The notes beneath the pieces were generated by a model. That model was not told the origin of the DNA and searched no databases. It saw nothing but the letters and a program-made list of their open reading frames with translations. Below are positions 44,710 through 55,415 of a stretch of DNA of 61,514 bases, in pieces. Origin of the DNA: Chara braunii (taxonomy: Eukaryota > Streptophyta > Charophyceae > Charales > Characeae); assembly GCA_003427395.1 (NCBI GenBank), contig BFEA01000078.1, forward strand, positions 3,145,181-3,206,694. The letters are read 5' to 3'. A program made the translations under genes and the position numbers. Each line of letters opens with the position of its first letter. Position 1 is the first letter of the stretch.

Positions 44710-45115
44710 AAATAACTTTGTTTTTCTCATTTTTTTTTTATGAGTTCTGTATGATGTGAGATACAAGGCTCTTAATTTGGGAGTCATTTTGCGAAGGCAA
44801 ACAAAAATGAAAAATCGCCAAAGATGGTGGTGTCAAATCGTGTTCGCTCACTAATTTCAATTCTTTTTTTACTTTTTTTTATTTTATGTTTTCAATTTTG
44901 TTTTCCAATTTGGAAATGAATTTAGATGTTATTCTCAGGCAAATATTGTTTATTTTATTTTTCTTCATAATGTTTTTTTTTTTCGGATTTTTTTTTTTTT
45001 TTTTTCCGCGCGCGGAATTGAACTCCGCGTTTGGTCCCGTTCATTGAACGCGCGTGCATTCCGTTCAATTTCTGAACGGAAAACCCGCATTCAATGAACG
45101 CGCGGATTCACAGCC
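44570..45115. repeat. AT-rich core flanked by TTGAACG/CGTTCAA motif arrays
   Basis: Left array 44575-44665 (TTTGAACGC, CGCGTTCAAA, TTGAACGACGTTCAA), an AT-rich core with poly-T, and a right array 45010-45115 (GAATTGAACTCCGCG, GTTCATTGAACGCGCG, CATTCAATGAACGCGCGG). It is arranged like the GGCC-ended unit at 26027-26276, with a similar AT core but another motif. Confidence 0.6.
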
Positions 45116-45664
45116 AGCCATAACTCTTTTCCCATCGTCCGCCATACCTCCTACCTTCGCCCTCTTCCTCCCTCTGAAGATCATGCCTCGCCTTGGTCTT
45201 CTTCCTCTACTCCAGACGAGGATCGTGCTTCCTCCACTTCGTCTGGCAATACTTCTCTTCGGTCTTCGCCAAGAGTTTCGGCATCGAACCTCCTCTTCCT
45301 TCACAACTTCTTCAGCCTCGACCGTCGTTACAGTTTGGCTAAGTCACGCATCCTTGTCTCAGTCCCGATCTCCTCCGATTCGCGCAGTTGTTTTGTCATC
45401 AGGCCCGGTACGCGGCCGTGGAGGTAACGATCTCAACAGAGTATCGGCTGTCATCTAGGTAGAAACTTTGGCGTTCAAGCGTTTTTCCCGGCCTACTTAG
45501 AGCGACGTAACAGTGATCGTTGCTTTTAGTGGCGATCTATACACTATTGGCACTATTGGCACCCAGCGACGTGACGCGGTGGTCACAAGCCTCTACAAAT
45601 GGGGGCAGATGTTGGTAGTGGATTGGCAGCAGCGGATGGCTTGACCAGGGCGACAAGCTATGTG
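45116..45664. repeat. Repeat shared with 35342-35890
   Basis: CT-rich and then mixed sequence; ORFs in the two copies differ by frameshifts, so coding is unlikely. No family recognised. Confidence 0.6.
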
Positions 45665-45900
45665 TCTATTCAATGGGCAACGGGAAAGTTTCAAATCCGT
45701 TGTACCCGTTGAATAGCCCTCGGGGCCCCGTTGAATTCCCGTTGAATGGTACAACGGGCCCTCCCCGTTGAATATTGTTCAACGGGGAGGGTGCATCGGG
45801 CCTCGGACACGACGCTGGACGCACGTGAACCAAAAAAAACTTGTCCTGTTGAATCCCGTTGAATCCCCGTTGAATCCTCGTTGAATCCCGTTGGCACTTG
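45665..45900. repeat. CCGTTGAAT motif array
   Basis: At least nine CCGTTGAAT-like motifs and two in reverse orientation. Includes a perfect hairpin CCCCGTTGAA-TATTG-TTCAACGGGG (about 45764-45788) and a regular run at 45843-45893 with a period of about 10-11 bases. A CTCGGACAC block at about 45800 recurs inverted near 49435. Confidence 0.8.
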
Positions 45901-46183
45901 GAATCCTTGTGTTCTGTACCTGGCTGGAGCCTGGATGCATAGGCTAGATTCCTCCCCTGTTCAAGTTTTGGCTCTAGCAGGAGTGTTGTTTATTCCGGGG
46001 TTATTCTGAGTGTGAATCACAATCTGCATGAGGGCAAAACAGACCAGTGAAAAGAGAAAGAAATAGATTGCAATAGCCAGTGGACCTGAGCTTTGAGTCC
46101 TAAAAAACGTTGTTTGGGTTTTTATCGCTGTGGGGGAATGAGTGTGGGACATGTTACGGGTTGGGCTCCGTAACAGGTAGAAC
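45901..46183. other. No recognised gene
   Basis: Short ORFs only; no repeat structure recognised. Confidence 0.3.
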
Positions 46184-46486
46184 ATGCCCACCCAAAACCT
46201 ATTCAGGTGCTCACCCCCAAAGCCTTCCTATTTGGTACCACCGGACCCAACTTTCTTTCTTGCCCAATGGGCTCGCCCGATCTTGAATAGGGCGCATAAA
46301 CAGTTCAAGGTTCGTAGTTTGGTACAAAGAGGCCGAGGGAGCTGCAATGATTTTGTACAAGAATATCGAGCGAAAATAATGAGCCTACTGATCATGAATC
46401 TGGCACAAAAACAACAACTGGTGGTCTGGCAGAAAGAAACACTCGAAGGTGGAGTGATACGTAAAGGTGCCTACTACCCACCGTGA
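46184..46486 (+). pseudogene. Retrotransposon Gag fragment
   Basis: The residues QFKVRSLVQRGRGSCNDFVQ, then EYRAKIMSLLIMNLAQKQQL, fit the Gag helix region around the sequence L-x-Q-x-G-S-V-x-(D/E)-(Y/F) followed by a region before the F-x-x-G-L motif. It is cut off at the right by microsatellites. It could belong to another Ty3/gypsy family. Confidence 0.45.
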
Positions 46487-46538
46487 CGGGGCAAAAGTTT
46501 GGCTACCCCCACCCCCCCGAAAAAAGAAAAAAGGACCC

Positions 46539-46540
<2 letters not shown>

Positions 46541-46608
<68 letters not shown>

Positions 46609-46609
46609 N

Positions 46610-46694
<85 letters not shown>
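46541..46694. repeat. (CA)n followed by (CT)n microsatellites
   Basis: CA repeat to 46608, one n at 46609, CT repeat 46610-46694. The n at the junction suggests slippage or a collapsed repeat. Confidence 0.97.
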
Positions 46695-46699
<5 letters not shown>

Positions 46700-46700
<1 letters not shown>

Positions 46701-48240
46701 CTTCTCTCAATGCGGGCAGTCCGCCGCCCCGCATTCCCAAGCCACACAGAGGCGTCACCCCGCTTGGCCTGAGTGCGCAAGCCAGGTTCGTCCACGAGCC
46801 GCAGTCCGTCGCAACCATGCGTCAACCCCGTGCACTCAGCGCCAGCTCGTCGGATCACCCAACTCTCATGCTCACTCACCTTCCAAAACTTGCTTGTTAG
46901 CCGACCCTCACTGATCGCGCTAAGTTCGAGGTTCTTAGAGAGCCAACTAATCGCGCTTGCGGAATATATAGCATGCATGCTTGAGCGAGGGATACGGGAT
47001 TAGCACCAAGTGATGAGGAAGAGAAAAGAGGGAGTGCCTACGTCTGCATGTCCAGGCCGCGGCGCGGGGGAAGAAGCCACTCTCCGCACATCGATCCGGG
47101 CATGCAACCGTGGGAACCACTTAGAACAGAGGAAAAGCGTGCATGCGAAGAGAAGGCGGGAAAGAAGGAAATACGAAAGCCATCAACAACAAGAAGATTA
47201 CAGTTGCAATTGCGCCCGCCAAAAACTACAGTTACACACAGGATTAAGGCGCGGACGGAATCAGAACCCAGACCCTGTCGGGGCACGGTGCAGGCGAGCG
47301 AGAAGCGCCGTGCCGCCAAACTGCAAGGTGCCTAAATTCCTAGTTTAAATCCTAAATGCAAAAGAACATTCCGAAAAGAACAATTCCAAGAGCCCGCGGG
47401 GGCCTGACATTAGTTCAAATTTCAAAAACGAAAATTCCCGCGCGCTGATGGTGCCAAAATTCCTAGTGCACATAGCAGATCAAGAAAGAAGCCATGGCAA
47501 CCATTTTTTCTCGCGCTCGCTAGGACGCGGTCACTTAATCGTCGGCGCGGGACTTTCCCAGCACCGGCCCGACAACTCCAACAAAAACGAAAAAGAAGCG
47601 AGGGCATCCAGGCAACTTGCCCCACCGATCCCGCTTGCGCTCCGCCACCCATCAAGGCCCTCCAGTTTCCCCACAGTGTGTTCGCGCAGGAAGTCGCATG
47701 GTTGCAGAAGATAGTTCGTCACACTGGTCACAGTGCTGAAAGAAGTCAGCTCCTCATCTATATATCTTGCATGAAAAGACTAGGACCATAATTTTAAGAG
47801 GCAAAGAAACATCAGGACAGTACCAACAAGTCTCAGAAATGAATCTAGAGGCCATCTTGTACCAAAGGAAGGTTACCGTACTGGAAGGGAAGGCCTAGAA
47901 GGCTAGAAGCTCTTCAGCTGAAAATCCTATGTACAAATATCTTGTCCAAAAATAAGGTCTGATTCATTCTCTTGACCAAATCCGCCAACTCGTCCACAAA
48001 AATTAATCTGTCGTGCAAATAATGACCACCATGATAAAACGAGGATTCAAACCTTCAACTAATTAGTCTTATTGCTTTTCTTGAATGGACCAAGCCTAAG
48101 TATCTATCAGCTACGATTTGCCGCGGGTTCAAAACCGGATCTGAACAAAAAACGATTCTCAGCCTTTCCTACAGCAAAGGTCCTGCGCTAGAGCCAGGCC
48201 ACTGGATCTCAACCCAATTTCACCGGGTATGCCAAAAACC
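46700..48240. other. No recognised gene
   Basis: Moderately GC-rich to about 47720, then A/T-richer. Read on the minus strand, 47250-47335 contains a weak A-box/B-box pair (GGTCTGGGTTCTGATTCC as B-box), possibly another SINE head. CCAAAATTCCTAG(T) recurs in slightly changed form at about 47330 and 47451. Further B-box-like strings sit near 48045 and 48125. Confidence 0.35.
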
Positions 48241-48399
48241 GGGCCTTGAGCAGGGGCCATGACCATGTTCACTGTATAGTTTCACTATCAGCAGACCTCG
48301 CAAACGGCTTTCGCTTTGTGGACCATTTTGTACGTGTTATGGTTACCTCTTTTCATTTTGTGGACCATTTCTGGATTCTTACACGTCATGATTATTCCT

Positions 48400-48545
48400 T
48401 CTACCTCCCTCCACAGAGAGTACGTGCTATGCGTATATCTTCTACCTCCGTCCGCAGAGACATGTTATGGTTATCTCTTCAGAATCTACCTCCCTCCGCA
48501 GAGACTACATGTTATGGTTATGTGTCCGACCTCCCTCCGTAACCT
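48400..48545. repeat. Short tandem repeat around CTACCTCCCTCCGCAGAGAC
   Basis: Three and a half units of about 40-47 bases combining CTACCTCC(C/G)TCC(A/G)CAGAGA with a (A)TGTTATGGTTATCTC-like part. Confidence 0.7.
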
Positions 48546-48650
48546 CCCTTCACTTGGAGAGGTAGATCGCGATGTGTGCGGGGGTCCCCTTAGGAGCGGA
48601 GGTTGGCAGGTCGTCAAAAATCAAAGAATTTGAGAGAAGAATATTGTGTA
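48540..48650 (+). repeat. SINE 3' part, plus strand
   Basis: CCTCCCTTCACTTGGAGAGG, a GGGGGTCCCCT block and a TTTGAGAGAAGAAT end match the 3' half of the SINE at 56308-56770. Confidence 0.5.
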
Positions 48651-49120
48651 GTGTTATTCCCTTGTCGATCAGCCCCACAAACCCCAAAAGGCATGCCAGT
48701 TTTTTCCAGATCCCAAGACTTGATGCACCTTCACGATTGCTCTTCTAGTCAAATTGTCTGAGTCATCATCAACGAATAAGCACGACCCACACTTGGCCCT
48801 CAAAATTGCAGAATCGCAAGGACTCCATCTGGCAGCTCATTTTGCTACTCTGCGATCTCGAGTGCATAGTGTGAGTATGCCCTCGTGTGAATGCAGTGGG
48901 AAGTCAGCAAACACGAATTATGGAGTGGGGAGTCATCAAGGGAACTTCCGACTCACTCTTCCGAGGATACTGGTCCTTTCAGAAAGAGACGATCCTTCGT
49001 GCCGCGTGCACAGACGCAGGGGTGCTCCAGCAGGCGTCGCTCCCCTTGAACTCGGAGCTGCTACCGTCTTCACCCGAATTGAGCCCCTGGTCGTTATAGC
49101 TGTATATGAGGGAGCTCTCA

Positions 49121-49139
49121 GGGCATACTCACACGAGGA

Positions 49140-49179
<40 letters not shown>
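49121..49179. repeat. MITE-type terminus and long poly-T
   Basis: GGGCATACTCACACGAGGAC is the inverted form of the terminus at 54753-54775, here running straight into about 37 T. Confidence 0.65.
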
Positions 49180-49186
<7 letters not shown>

Positions 49187-49344
49187 GGCCTCTCCCTTTT
49201 TACCCCACCCCCCCCCCAACCCCCGCCGCCGCTCCCCACACTGCCCACAGCCCCCCCACACACCGTCGCCGCTCCCCAGTGCCCCCGACGGGCCTTACGG
49301 GCGTGGGTGGCGCTCTGTGCGTTCGCTTTCAGAGCGTGCACCCG

Positions 49345-49570
49345 TGTTCTTTGAACGCCCGTTGAACGTGTTCAAAAACTGAACGCGGAACCCGCGTTCA
49401 ATGAACGCGCGGCAACACAGCATAGGGCCATGTGTCCGAGGCCCGACGCGCCAATTTCGTTTTTTCAAAAATCAACGGGACACCCCCGTTTTTCCATTAA
49501 ACGGGATTCAACGGGGGTCCTCGGACCGGTTAAACGGGTTGAATGACATTTAATTCCGCCCGTTCTCGGT
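49345..49570. repeat. Adjacent TTGAACG and CAACGGG motif arrays
   Basis: 49345-49412 has TTGAACG-type motifs in both orientations (TTTGAACGCCCGTTGAACG, CCGCGTTCAATGAACGCG). 49470-49545 has AACGGG-type motifs (ATCAACGGG, ACCCCCGTT, GATTCAACGGGGG, GTTAAACGGGTTGAA). Both motif kinds seen elsewhere thus meet here. Confidence 0.65.
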
Positions 49571-49591
49571 TCATCGAACACATAGACAGAA

Positions 49592-51916
49592 GGACCAACC
49601 GCTGAGTTGGGACGCCGAGTGTGAACGGGCCTTTGTCACCTTAAAGGAGGCTTTGGCCACAACACCTATTTTGATTCGGCCTGACCCGGGGAAGCAATTC
49701 ATACTTATTACGGACTAGCAGCCCGAAGCAATCTCTGCTATTTTGGCTCAGAAGGGGATAGACGGCCACGAACACGTCATCGAGTACGCTTCGCGAATGG
49801 TACCGGACGAGAGAAGAAACGATTCGGCTCCTCGGGGAGAGTGCTACGCAGTTGTATTGGGGATTCAACACTTCCATCCATATTTGTACGGGTAGAAGTT
49901 CCTCCTCGTTACGGACCATGATCCCCTGCTGTCTCTCAAGAGGCTTACCAACTACACGGACGATGGGTTGTGCGATTGCAAGAATATGATTTCGATATCG
50001 TCCATCGGAAGATAGAGAATCACGGCAACGCCGACGGACTGACAGAATTGTATCGGCCTAGCAGGGTGGCCAAGGGGAAAGAGATAACACCGTGGAAGGA
50101 ACCGGAACCAACTGGCGAACCCTCGTACGTCCATGTGGCCATCCTCCCTCGGAACTCCAAAAAGTGACTGGCAGACACGATGGTGATGGACCATGGAGGT
50201 AATCCCGAAGGTCCTCTTTCTCCCCTCTCGTCTTCTTCTTTCGTTTTTGTGCCCGATAAGTTTTGCTGCTTCTGCAAAGCAATCTCGAGGGGCTGTTCGG
50301 TCCCTATGCGTCTTAGTGGGGAGGTGTATGTGACCATATGTCAAGTGGGTAGACTGTCAGCAATGTGTCTCCCGATCCCACCGGTCCTGCATCTAGTGTA
50401 GAAATATGGGTAAATCCTGGTTATGTCCCTTGTGCCGCACTGATAAAATTCTGACAGAAGCTCGATTTCTCGAAGCCACGTCGGAAGGGCTGGAAACCCG
50501 ACGATTTAGAAGTGCCGAAGTGTGGACAAATGTCGTCTTGATAGCTACAGTGGTTGGAAACTCCCTCCGAGACTTCACTAAGGAGGACCGGAGGAGGGCC
50601 AATCAGAGGGCATAGGACTACCGATGGAGCGAGGGACGGTTAGAAAAGCAGAAGACGGATGGTAGTGAGATTTGGATGTCTGTGCCTCATCCGTTCATGA
50701 GATTTTAGTGGGTCAAGTCGGCCCACGAGGAAACAACGGCCCACTTTGCCGTCTGAATCACAGAGGCGGCAATCGATAAAAACGAATTGTACTGATTAAT
50801 ATTTGCGATGACATTAAATTCATCATCCAAAACTGTCCCGTCTGTGTCGCCGACAAGACGCAAATTCAGCCGCCTAGATCAATAGTGGCCACTGTAGTTG
50901 AACAACCGTACCAAAGGGTCAGCATGGATACCACAGATATTGTCGTGCCCCCCGGACCAAATAGATGTGAATATTCACTTGTTTTGGCATTTGTAGACCA
51001 CTTTTCAAAATGGATAGAGGCGTATCCGTGTAAGACGCGACAAGCGACAAAAATCGCGTGGTGTGTCCACCGTTTTCTCGGGATGCATTAGGACACCGAG
51101 GAAATCCTAACGGATAACAGGGAAGAATTAGGAGGGTAAGTCTTGAGGAGCCTGGTCCTCCACGGTGTCTCGACTCGCAATACCGCTTCTCATATGTCGT
51201 AATCGAACGGACTAGTAGAAAACACCAATCGGGTGATCAAGACAGCGTTATGGTGTAATATCGCCGCCCAAGATACAAGGCCTTGGCCCGATATCGTCGA
51301 CCATATCCTAGCTATTCGTAGAGGGACACCCCATGAGTCGTCGAGTCCACCGGCTTGTCCCCCTTCCAATTATGGACTGCTAGCCTGCGTAGCCCTTCCA
51401 AACCGAAATGATGAAGGGACCCTTCGGCGACGGACCACTAGAGCAACGGTCAAAGACAAGGCTCGACGCCACCTAAAATTAATGGAAAAGGCCTTTCCCT
51501 GGCTAACCGGAAAATGATAGAGAATGACTGAAATGGCCCACGGATGACAGGTCCGGAGCTACGAGGCCCGAAATGGGAACGCTGGACCACGGGCTCAATA
51601 TAAATTAGGGGACATATTGCAAGTAAGGAAATGTGCTCGCCAGGATAAGCTAGCGCCACGATTCTTTGGGCGATTTCGAGTAGTCGAGCTCGGTCCTAGC
51701 GGAGTGAACACTGTGCGGCTCGGACCGGAAGTGTCGGGAAGTCGATCAGCTCGTACGATCATTCGACACGTGTCCTACCTTCGCCCTCTCCCATCTTCCC
51801 CTCCTCTTCCATCCTCCACGTCGCCCCTCGACAGCGAGGAAGAAGATGATCATCTTAATTACCTTGATCCTTCTTCTTCTAAGCCCTCATCTCCCTCGCC
51901 CTCGCCATCGCCATGA
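49592..51916 (+). pseudogene. Ty3/gypsy RNase H + PHD-like finger + integrase, copy 3 (diverged)
   Basis: RT is missing. RNase H: LSWDAECERAFVTLKEAL, ILIRPDPGKQFILITD, TAG at 49716-49718 where copy 2 has Trp, QPEAISAILAQKG, RGECYAVVLGIQHF, a TAG, then LVTDHDPLLSLK, a small deletion, and HGNADGLTELYRP. The PHD-like finger lies at 50264-50435: FCCFC at the start and SWLCPLCR at the end keep the first and last ligand pairs, with a TAG and a frame change between. Integrase: SAHEETTAHF and IQNCPVCVADK (a good HHCC domain), core MDTTDI, LVLAFVDHFSKWIEAYPC, ILTDN, TAA at 51200 where copy 2 has Gln, and NGLVENTN. C-terminal part DKLAPRFFGRFRVVELGPSG, then a Ser/Pro-rich tail. Clearly divergent from the other two, so it gives independent evidence for the family's domain order. 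Confidence 0.8.
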
Positions 51917-53640
51917 GTTGTTCCACCGAACAGGTCATCAGCGAGCGACTAATGGCACCTGGGGGAGCCATGTCTGCAATCTGGCAAGTACAGCGTCCTC
52001 GATTGAGTCCAGATCTTATTCGATTTGCAGCCTTCTTCAGTACAGCGGTGTCGTACCAAATAACCTTACAAGGGTATTCGGCGTGTTTTTTGCAAGTCGC
52101 GCAAGTGCAGTGTCGCCCGCCTGACGGCGTGCGTGTGAGCGGAGGCGTAGGTCCTTGTCAGGGTGAGAGGCGCGCGTGGCAGCGAGGGGTATTGACGTTG
52201 AGGCGCAACTGTGCGTTGCCTAGGCGTGCGTGCGGTCGTGGGTCAGCGGGACGCGCGACTTTCACTTATATTTTGTATTACTTATTGTAGTTTTACCTTT
52301 ACTTGTAGGCCCCGATGTTGTTCCCAATCCGGACGTGATGTCGGGTTCAATTGTCATTGCGGCAGTTGAGGACCTTGAGTGCGCGCCTCATCCGACGGGT
52401 CCGAGGGGCTCCAGCCGCTGGCGAGAATTCGCCGCCTCGCCGTAGCAAGGGAAGCTACAACACGGTCAAGGTCGGAGCTTGAAAGTGCACCCGAGGCAGG
52501 CGGGCCGGTGATGCTTAATGTATGTGACCTACGTTTCACGTCCGGCTGGCCACGTGGGGGTGCGTTGTATTCGCGGTATTGCCTAAAAATGCAGTTGCAA
52601 ACAATTTTCGAGGTTGCGTCGAGGTTACCCCGTCGCAGTGTTTCGGGGAACTCCGTAGCAGCGACATTCGTGCTTAAGCCTCCAACGAGGGAACGTGCAG
52701 GAGCTGTGCCCACTAGCAGATGCGATACCCGCCACGGAATCGGGCGATACCAGCCGGGGTTCAGCCGATAGCATCAGGACTAAGTCTCCTCGATGGGGCC
52801 AGTCGCTGTGCCTCTCCTCCGGCCCCCTCCCCCTATGATCGCCAGGGGATCTCTGCTCAAGTGTCGCTCCGGGGGGGAACTGCGCCTAGGCACGATAGGT
52901 ACGGTAGGCACAGTAGGCCTGGGGCGAGGCGGAGCCGGGGGAGACTGGGGAAGCAGCGGTGCCCATTGCCGCCAGGCTTGGGTACGGGGGCGAAAGACTA
53001 ATCGAACCGTCTAGTAGCTGAGTCCCTCCGAGGTTTCCCTCAAGATGGCCGGGGCTCAGGCCGATCGGTCGCAGCTTGGCGGAGGGACTGATCGGACAGC
53101 GCTGCGCAGCGGCGGGGAGGTAGCAACCGAGACAACGGGCGGCTACGAGGTGAACGTAGGAGAGGCGAGTGGGGTGTGAGGGAACCCGGACGAGTATGTG
53201 TGCCGGATGCATGCAAACAAGGGGCGATAAGGTGGTGGGAAGGACGTCGGCAGAAGTAAAAACTGTCGGGGGCAGTTTCATTGGGAAGAAAAGGGAGTAG
53301 AGGTGGCGCGCGTGGGTTGTGCAGATACCATGCCAATAGCGGAACGACGGACTGGCAGTGCAAGGGTGTTGTGGGACCGACCGCTATCGAAGTGTTGCGC
53401 AGCGGGGGACGGAGAGATAGTACGGCAGGTTGACGGGCGCTGTGGGAATGTCGAGGCGGAGGGCATGAACGAAGGCACGGGGAGGAGACCAACAGCATAA
53501 CGCCTGGACAGCGCGCTCGGCCGGTTTGCGCCGGGCAGCAGTAAGTGGAGCGGGGAAAGGCGGGCAGCAGTAAAGGAAAGAAAAACGAATGAACCCGGAC
53601 GAAAAATCACGTCGGGTGCATCAACGAATTGAATCGATTC
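51917..53640. other. No recognised gene; GC-rich flank of pol copy 3
   Basis: GC-rich with overlapping ORFs in several frames, none with family features. Candidates for a different LTR or a host sequence remain open. GGTACGGTAGGCACAGTAGG-like short repeats at about 52890-52920. Confidence 0.35.
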
Positions 53641-53807
53641 ATTGATCAAATCGAATCTACATCAAGAATCGATTCAAAAACAACATTGAATTGATTCTTG
53701 ATGTAGATTCGATTCGATCAATGAAACGATTAGATTCGTTGATTGAATCGAATCAAGATCATGATTCGATTCAATCAACGAATCGAATCGATTCGTTGAT
53801 CGAATCG

Positions 53808-53873
<66 letters not shown>

Positions 53874-53876
53874 TGA

Positions 53877-53931
<55 letters not shown>

Positions 53932-53934
53932 TGA

Positions 53935-53971
<37 letters not shown>

Positions 53972-53972
53972 N
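53640..53972. repeat. GAATCGATTC palindromes and (TTGA)n satellite
   Basis: 53640-53808 consists of interleaved GAATCGATTC, TTGATTGAATC and ATCAATGAA words in both orientations. 53809-53971 is an almost pure ATTG/TTGA run with two short interruptions, ending in an n at 53972. Confidence 0.9.
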
Positions 53973-54112
53973 GCATCACCTGCTGGAAAACGGGTCCAGC
54001 ATCCCTCACATCGAGAGAAACAATACCCTCACATCGAGAGAAACAATACCCTGCCAGCATTGATTGCTCTGTCTCCAAAGGATTGACTGTGCAGGTTGGG
54101 GATAAACCTCTT
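53973..54112 (-). repeat. Dispersed repeat, also at 60255-60470 in plus orientation
   Basis: Complement of this stretch shares ACAGTCAATCC, GGAGACAG(A/G)GCAATCAATGC and CTGGACCCG(C/T)TTTCCAGCAG with 60255-60470. Includes a 23-base tandem duplication of CCTCACATCGAGAGAAACAA. The right-hand copy has a poly-T insertion at about 60300-60328. Confidence 0.65.
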
Positions 54113-54228
54113 CACCCTGTGCCGGGCGCCAGAATCCTACGACTGAAGAACTAGTTCATCCCATCCCCAGCAGAGTACCAGAGTTCGAGTGCGTGATTGC
54201 AGCAACCTTGTGGGGAGTTCGCGACAGG

Positions 54229-54775
54229 TACTCACATGAGGACCTGATAACCTGAATTCCCAAATTTTGAGGTAGATTTCCGGTCACACTGGGTTCTCCC
54301 GGTTACCTTTTGTACTTTTTAGTGAACCAAATGTCCGCAGCTGGGAGTACCCTTTTTGAGACCACCTCAAGAGATGGTTTTGTACTTTTTAGTGAACCAG
54401 ATGTCCGCAGCTGGGAGTACCCTTTTTGAGACCACCTCAAGAGATGGTCTCAAACTCTCTGTTCGACACAGAAATTGTAAAACTTCGTGCACAAAGAAAA
54501 CAGCCCGCTTGTTATTTCAGCATTGAAACAAAAAAGAAAACCTTTTTTTTGGGGAAATTGCATCTGCACCCCACATAAAGATGGGAATACCCGCTATACC
54601 CAGTCCCAGTGTGAACGTGCATCCATACTCGGAGTGCGTTCAAGTTGGGTTCAACTTTGCGTAGTACCCAGCTATTCCCCTGTGCGAACTTACAGGTGTA
54701 CCCAATCCCTCAGGCCCTGTATTTAGAGGACAAAATTTTGATCATCCCACCAAGGTCCTCGTGTGAGTATGCCCT
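54229..54775. mobile_element. ~545-bp TIR (MITE-like) element
   Basis: Left end near 54229 reads a form of GGTACTCACATGAG(G)ACC; right end 54753-54775 reads AGGTCCTCGTGTGAGTATGC, its near complement. Inside is a 72-bp tandem duplication (54309-54446) with GTACTTTTTAGTGAACCA and TTTTTGAGACCACCTCAAGA. Related termini at 49121-49141 and 60907-60926; the latter also has GAGACCACCTC copies at 60744-60785. No coding. Confidence 0.55.
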
Positions 54776-54840
54776 CAGTCTCTAGATACAGAGATAATGT
54801 CGGGCGTCCTTTTCGGGTGAAGTCAGTAGTGTACACAGGC

Positions 54841-55020
54841 ATCATGCCAAGTAGCCCTGGTCCCACAGGCAAAGAGGATTGGATGAAGCTCCTGACTCTC
54901 GTGTTTTATGTACAGGTGGGTATCTGTTGCCACTAAGTGCACTGCATGTGGTCATGCGGCTGGAACCCACAACCTCCTGAATGCCACTTGCGTGCCTTAC
55001 CAAATGAGCTAGGCCTCTGG
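54841..55020 (-). repeat. tRNA-derived SINE head, minus strand
   Basis: On the minus strand: GGCCTAGCTCATTTGGTAAG (A-box), CACGCAAGTGGCATTCAGGA, and GGTTGTGGGTTCCAGCC (B-box). Matches the head at 56308-56381. The 3' body differs and contains CAATCCTCTTTGC and TGGGACCAGGG, related to the hairpin MITEs at 57086 and 57258. Confidence 0.6.
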
Positions 55021-55042
55021 ATACAGGCAAGTTTTTTTTTAC

Positions 55043-55415
55043 TTTTAACTATGGTATATTCTTCTCTCAAATCTTTCATCATCTTTCAAATTCTTTCAAT
55101 TCATCGTCACTACCTACCTACCACTACTCCTAAGGCTTAGACAGGGGACCCCTGCAAACATAGCTTCGGTGGGGATGAATGTTGCCCCCCCCCCAACCAT
55201 GGTAGTCAAGGATGGGGTGGGGCCGCCGGTGGGGATCCGGCTAATGCAAAGACCTAGCATTTTGCCGGTAGCTGCACCTGCCTTTTCGTGGTCCCCCGCC
55301 CCCAACCAAATAACAGCATGACTTTTTTTATAACTTTTTTTTTTTTGTGAAAAGCTATATTCTTCTCTCAATTTCACCTCACGCTACCTACCTACCACTA
55401 CTCCTAATTGTAGGC
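55043..55415 (-). repeat. Two SINE 3' parts, minus strand
   Basis: 55043-55315 (minus) matches the SINE at 56308-56770 from TACCGGCAAAATGCT to GGAGTAGTGGTAGGTAG and a GAGAGAAGAATAT end. A second tail lies at 55355-55415 (minus), again with GGAGTAGTGGTAGGTAG and GAGAGAAGAATAT. Both lack the tRNA-like head. Confidence 0.6.

Noticed and set aside
46385-46978. ORFs through the CA/CT microsatellites
   Set aside because: Low-complexity translation (Thr-His, Ser-Leu, Arg-Glu repeats) with no domain.
52886-53649. GC-rich ORFs on both strands at 52-53.6 kb
   Set aside because: Overlapping frames of similar length on both strands, no motif, and composition alone keeps them open.
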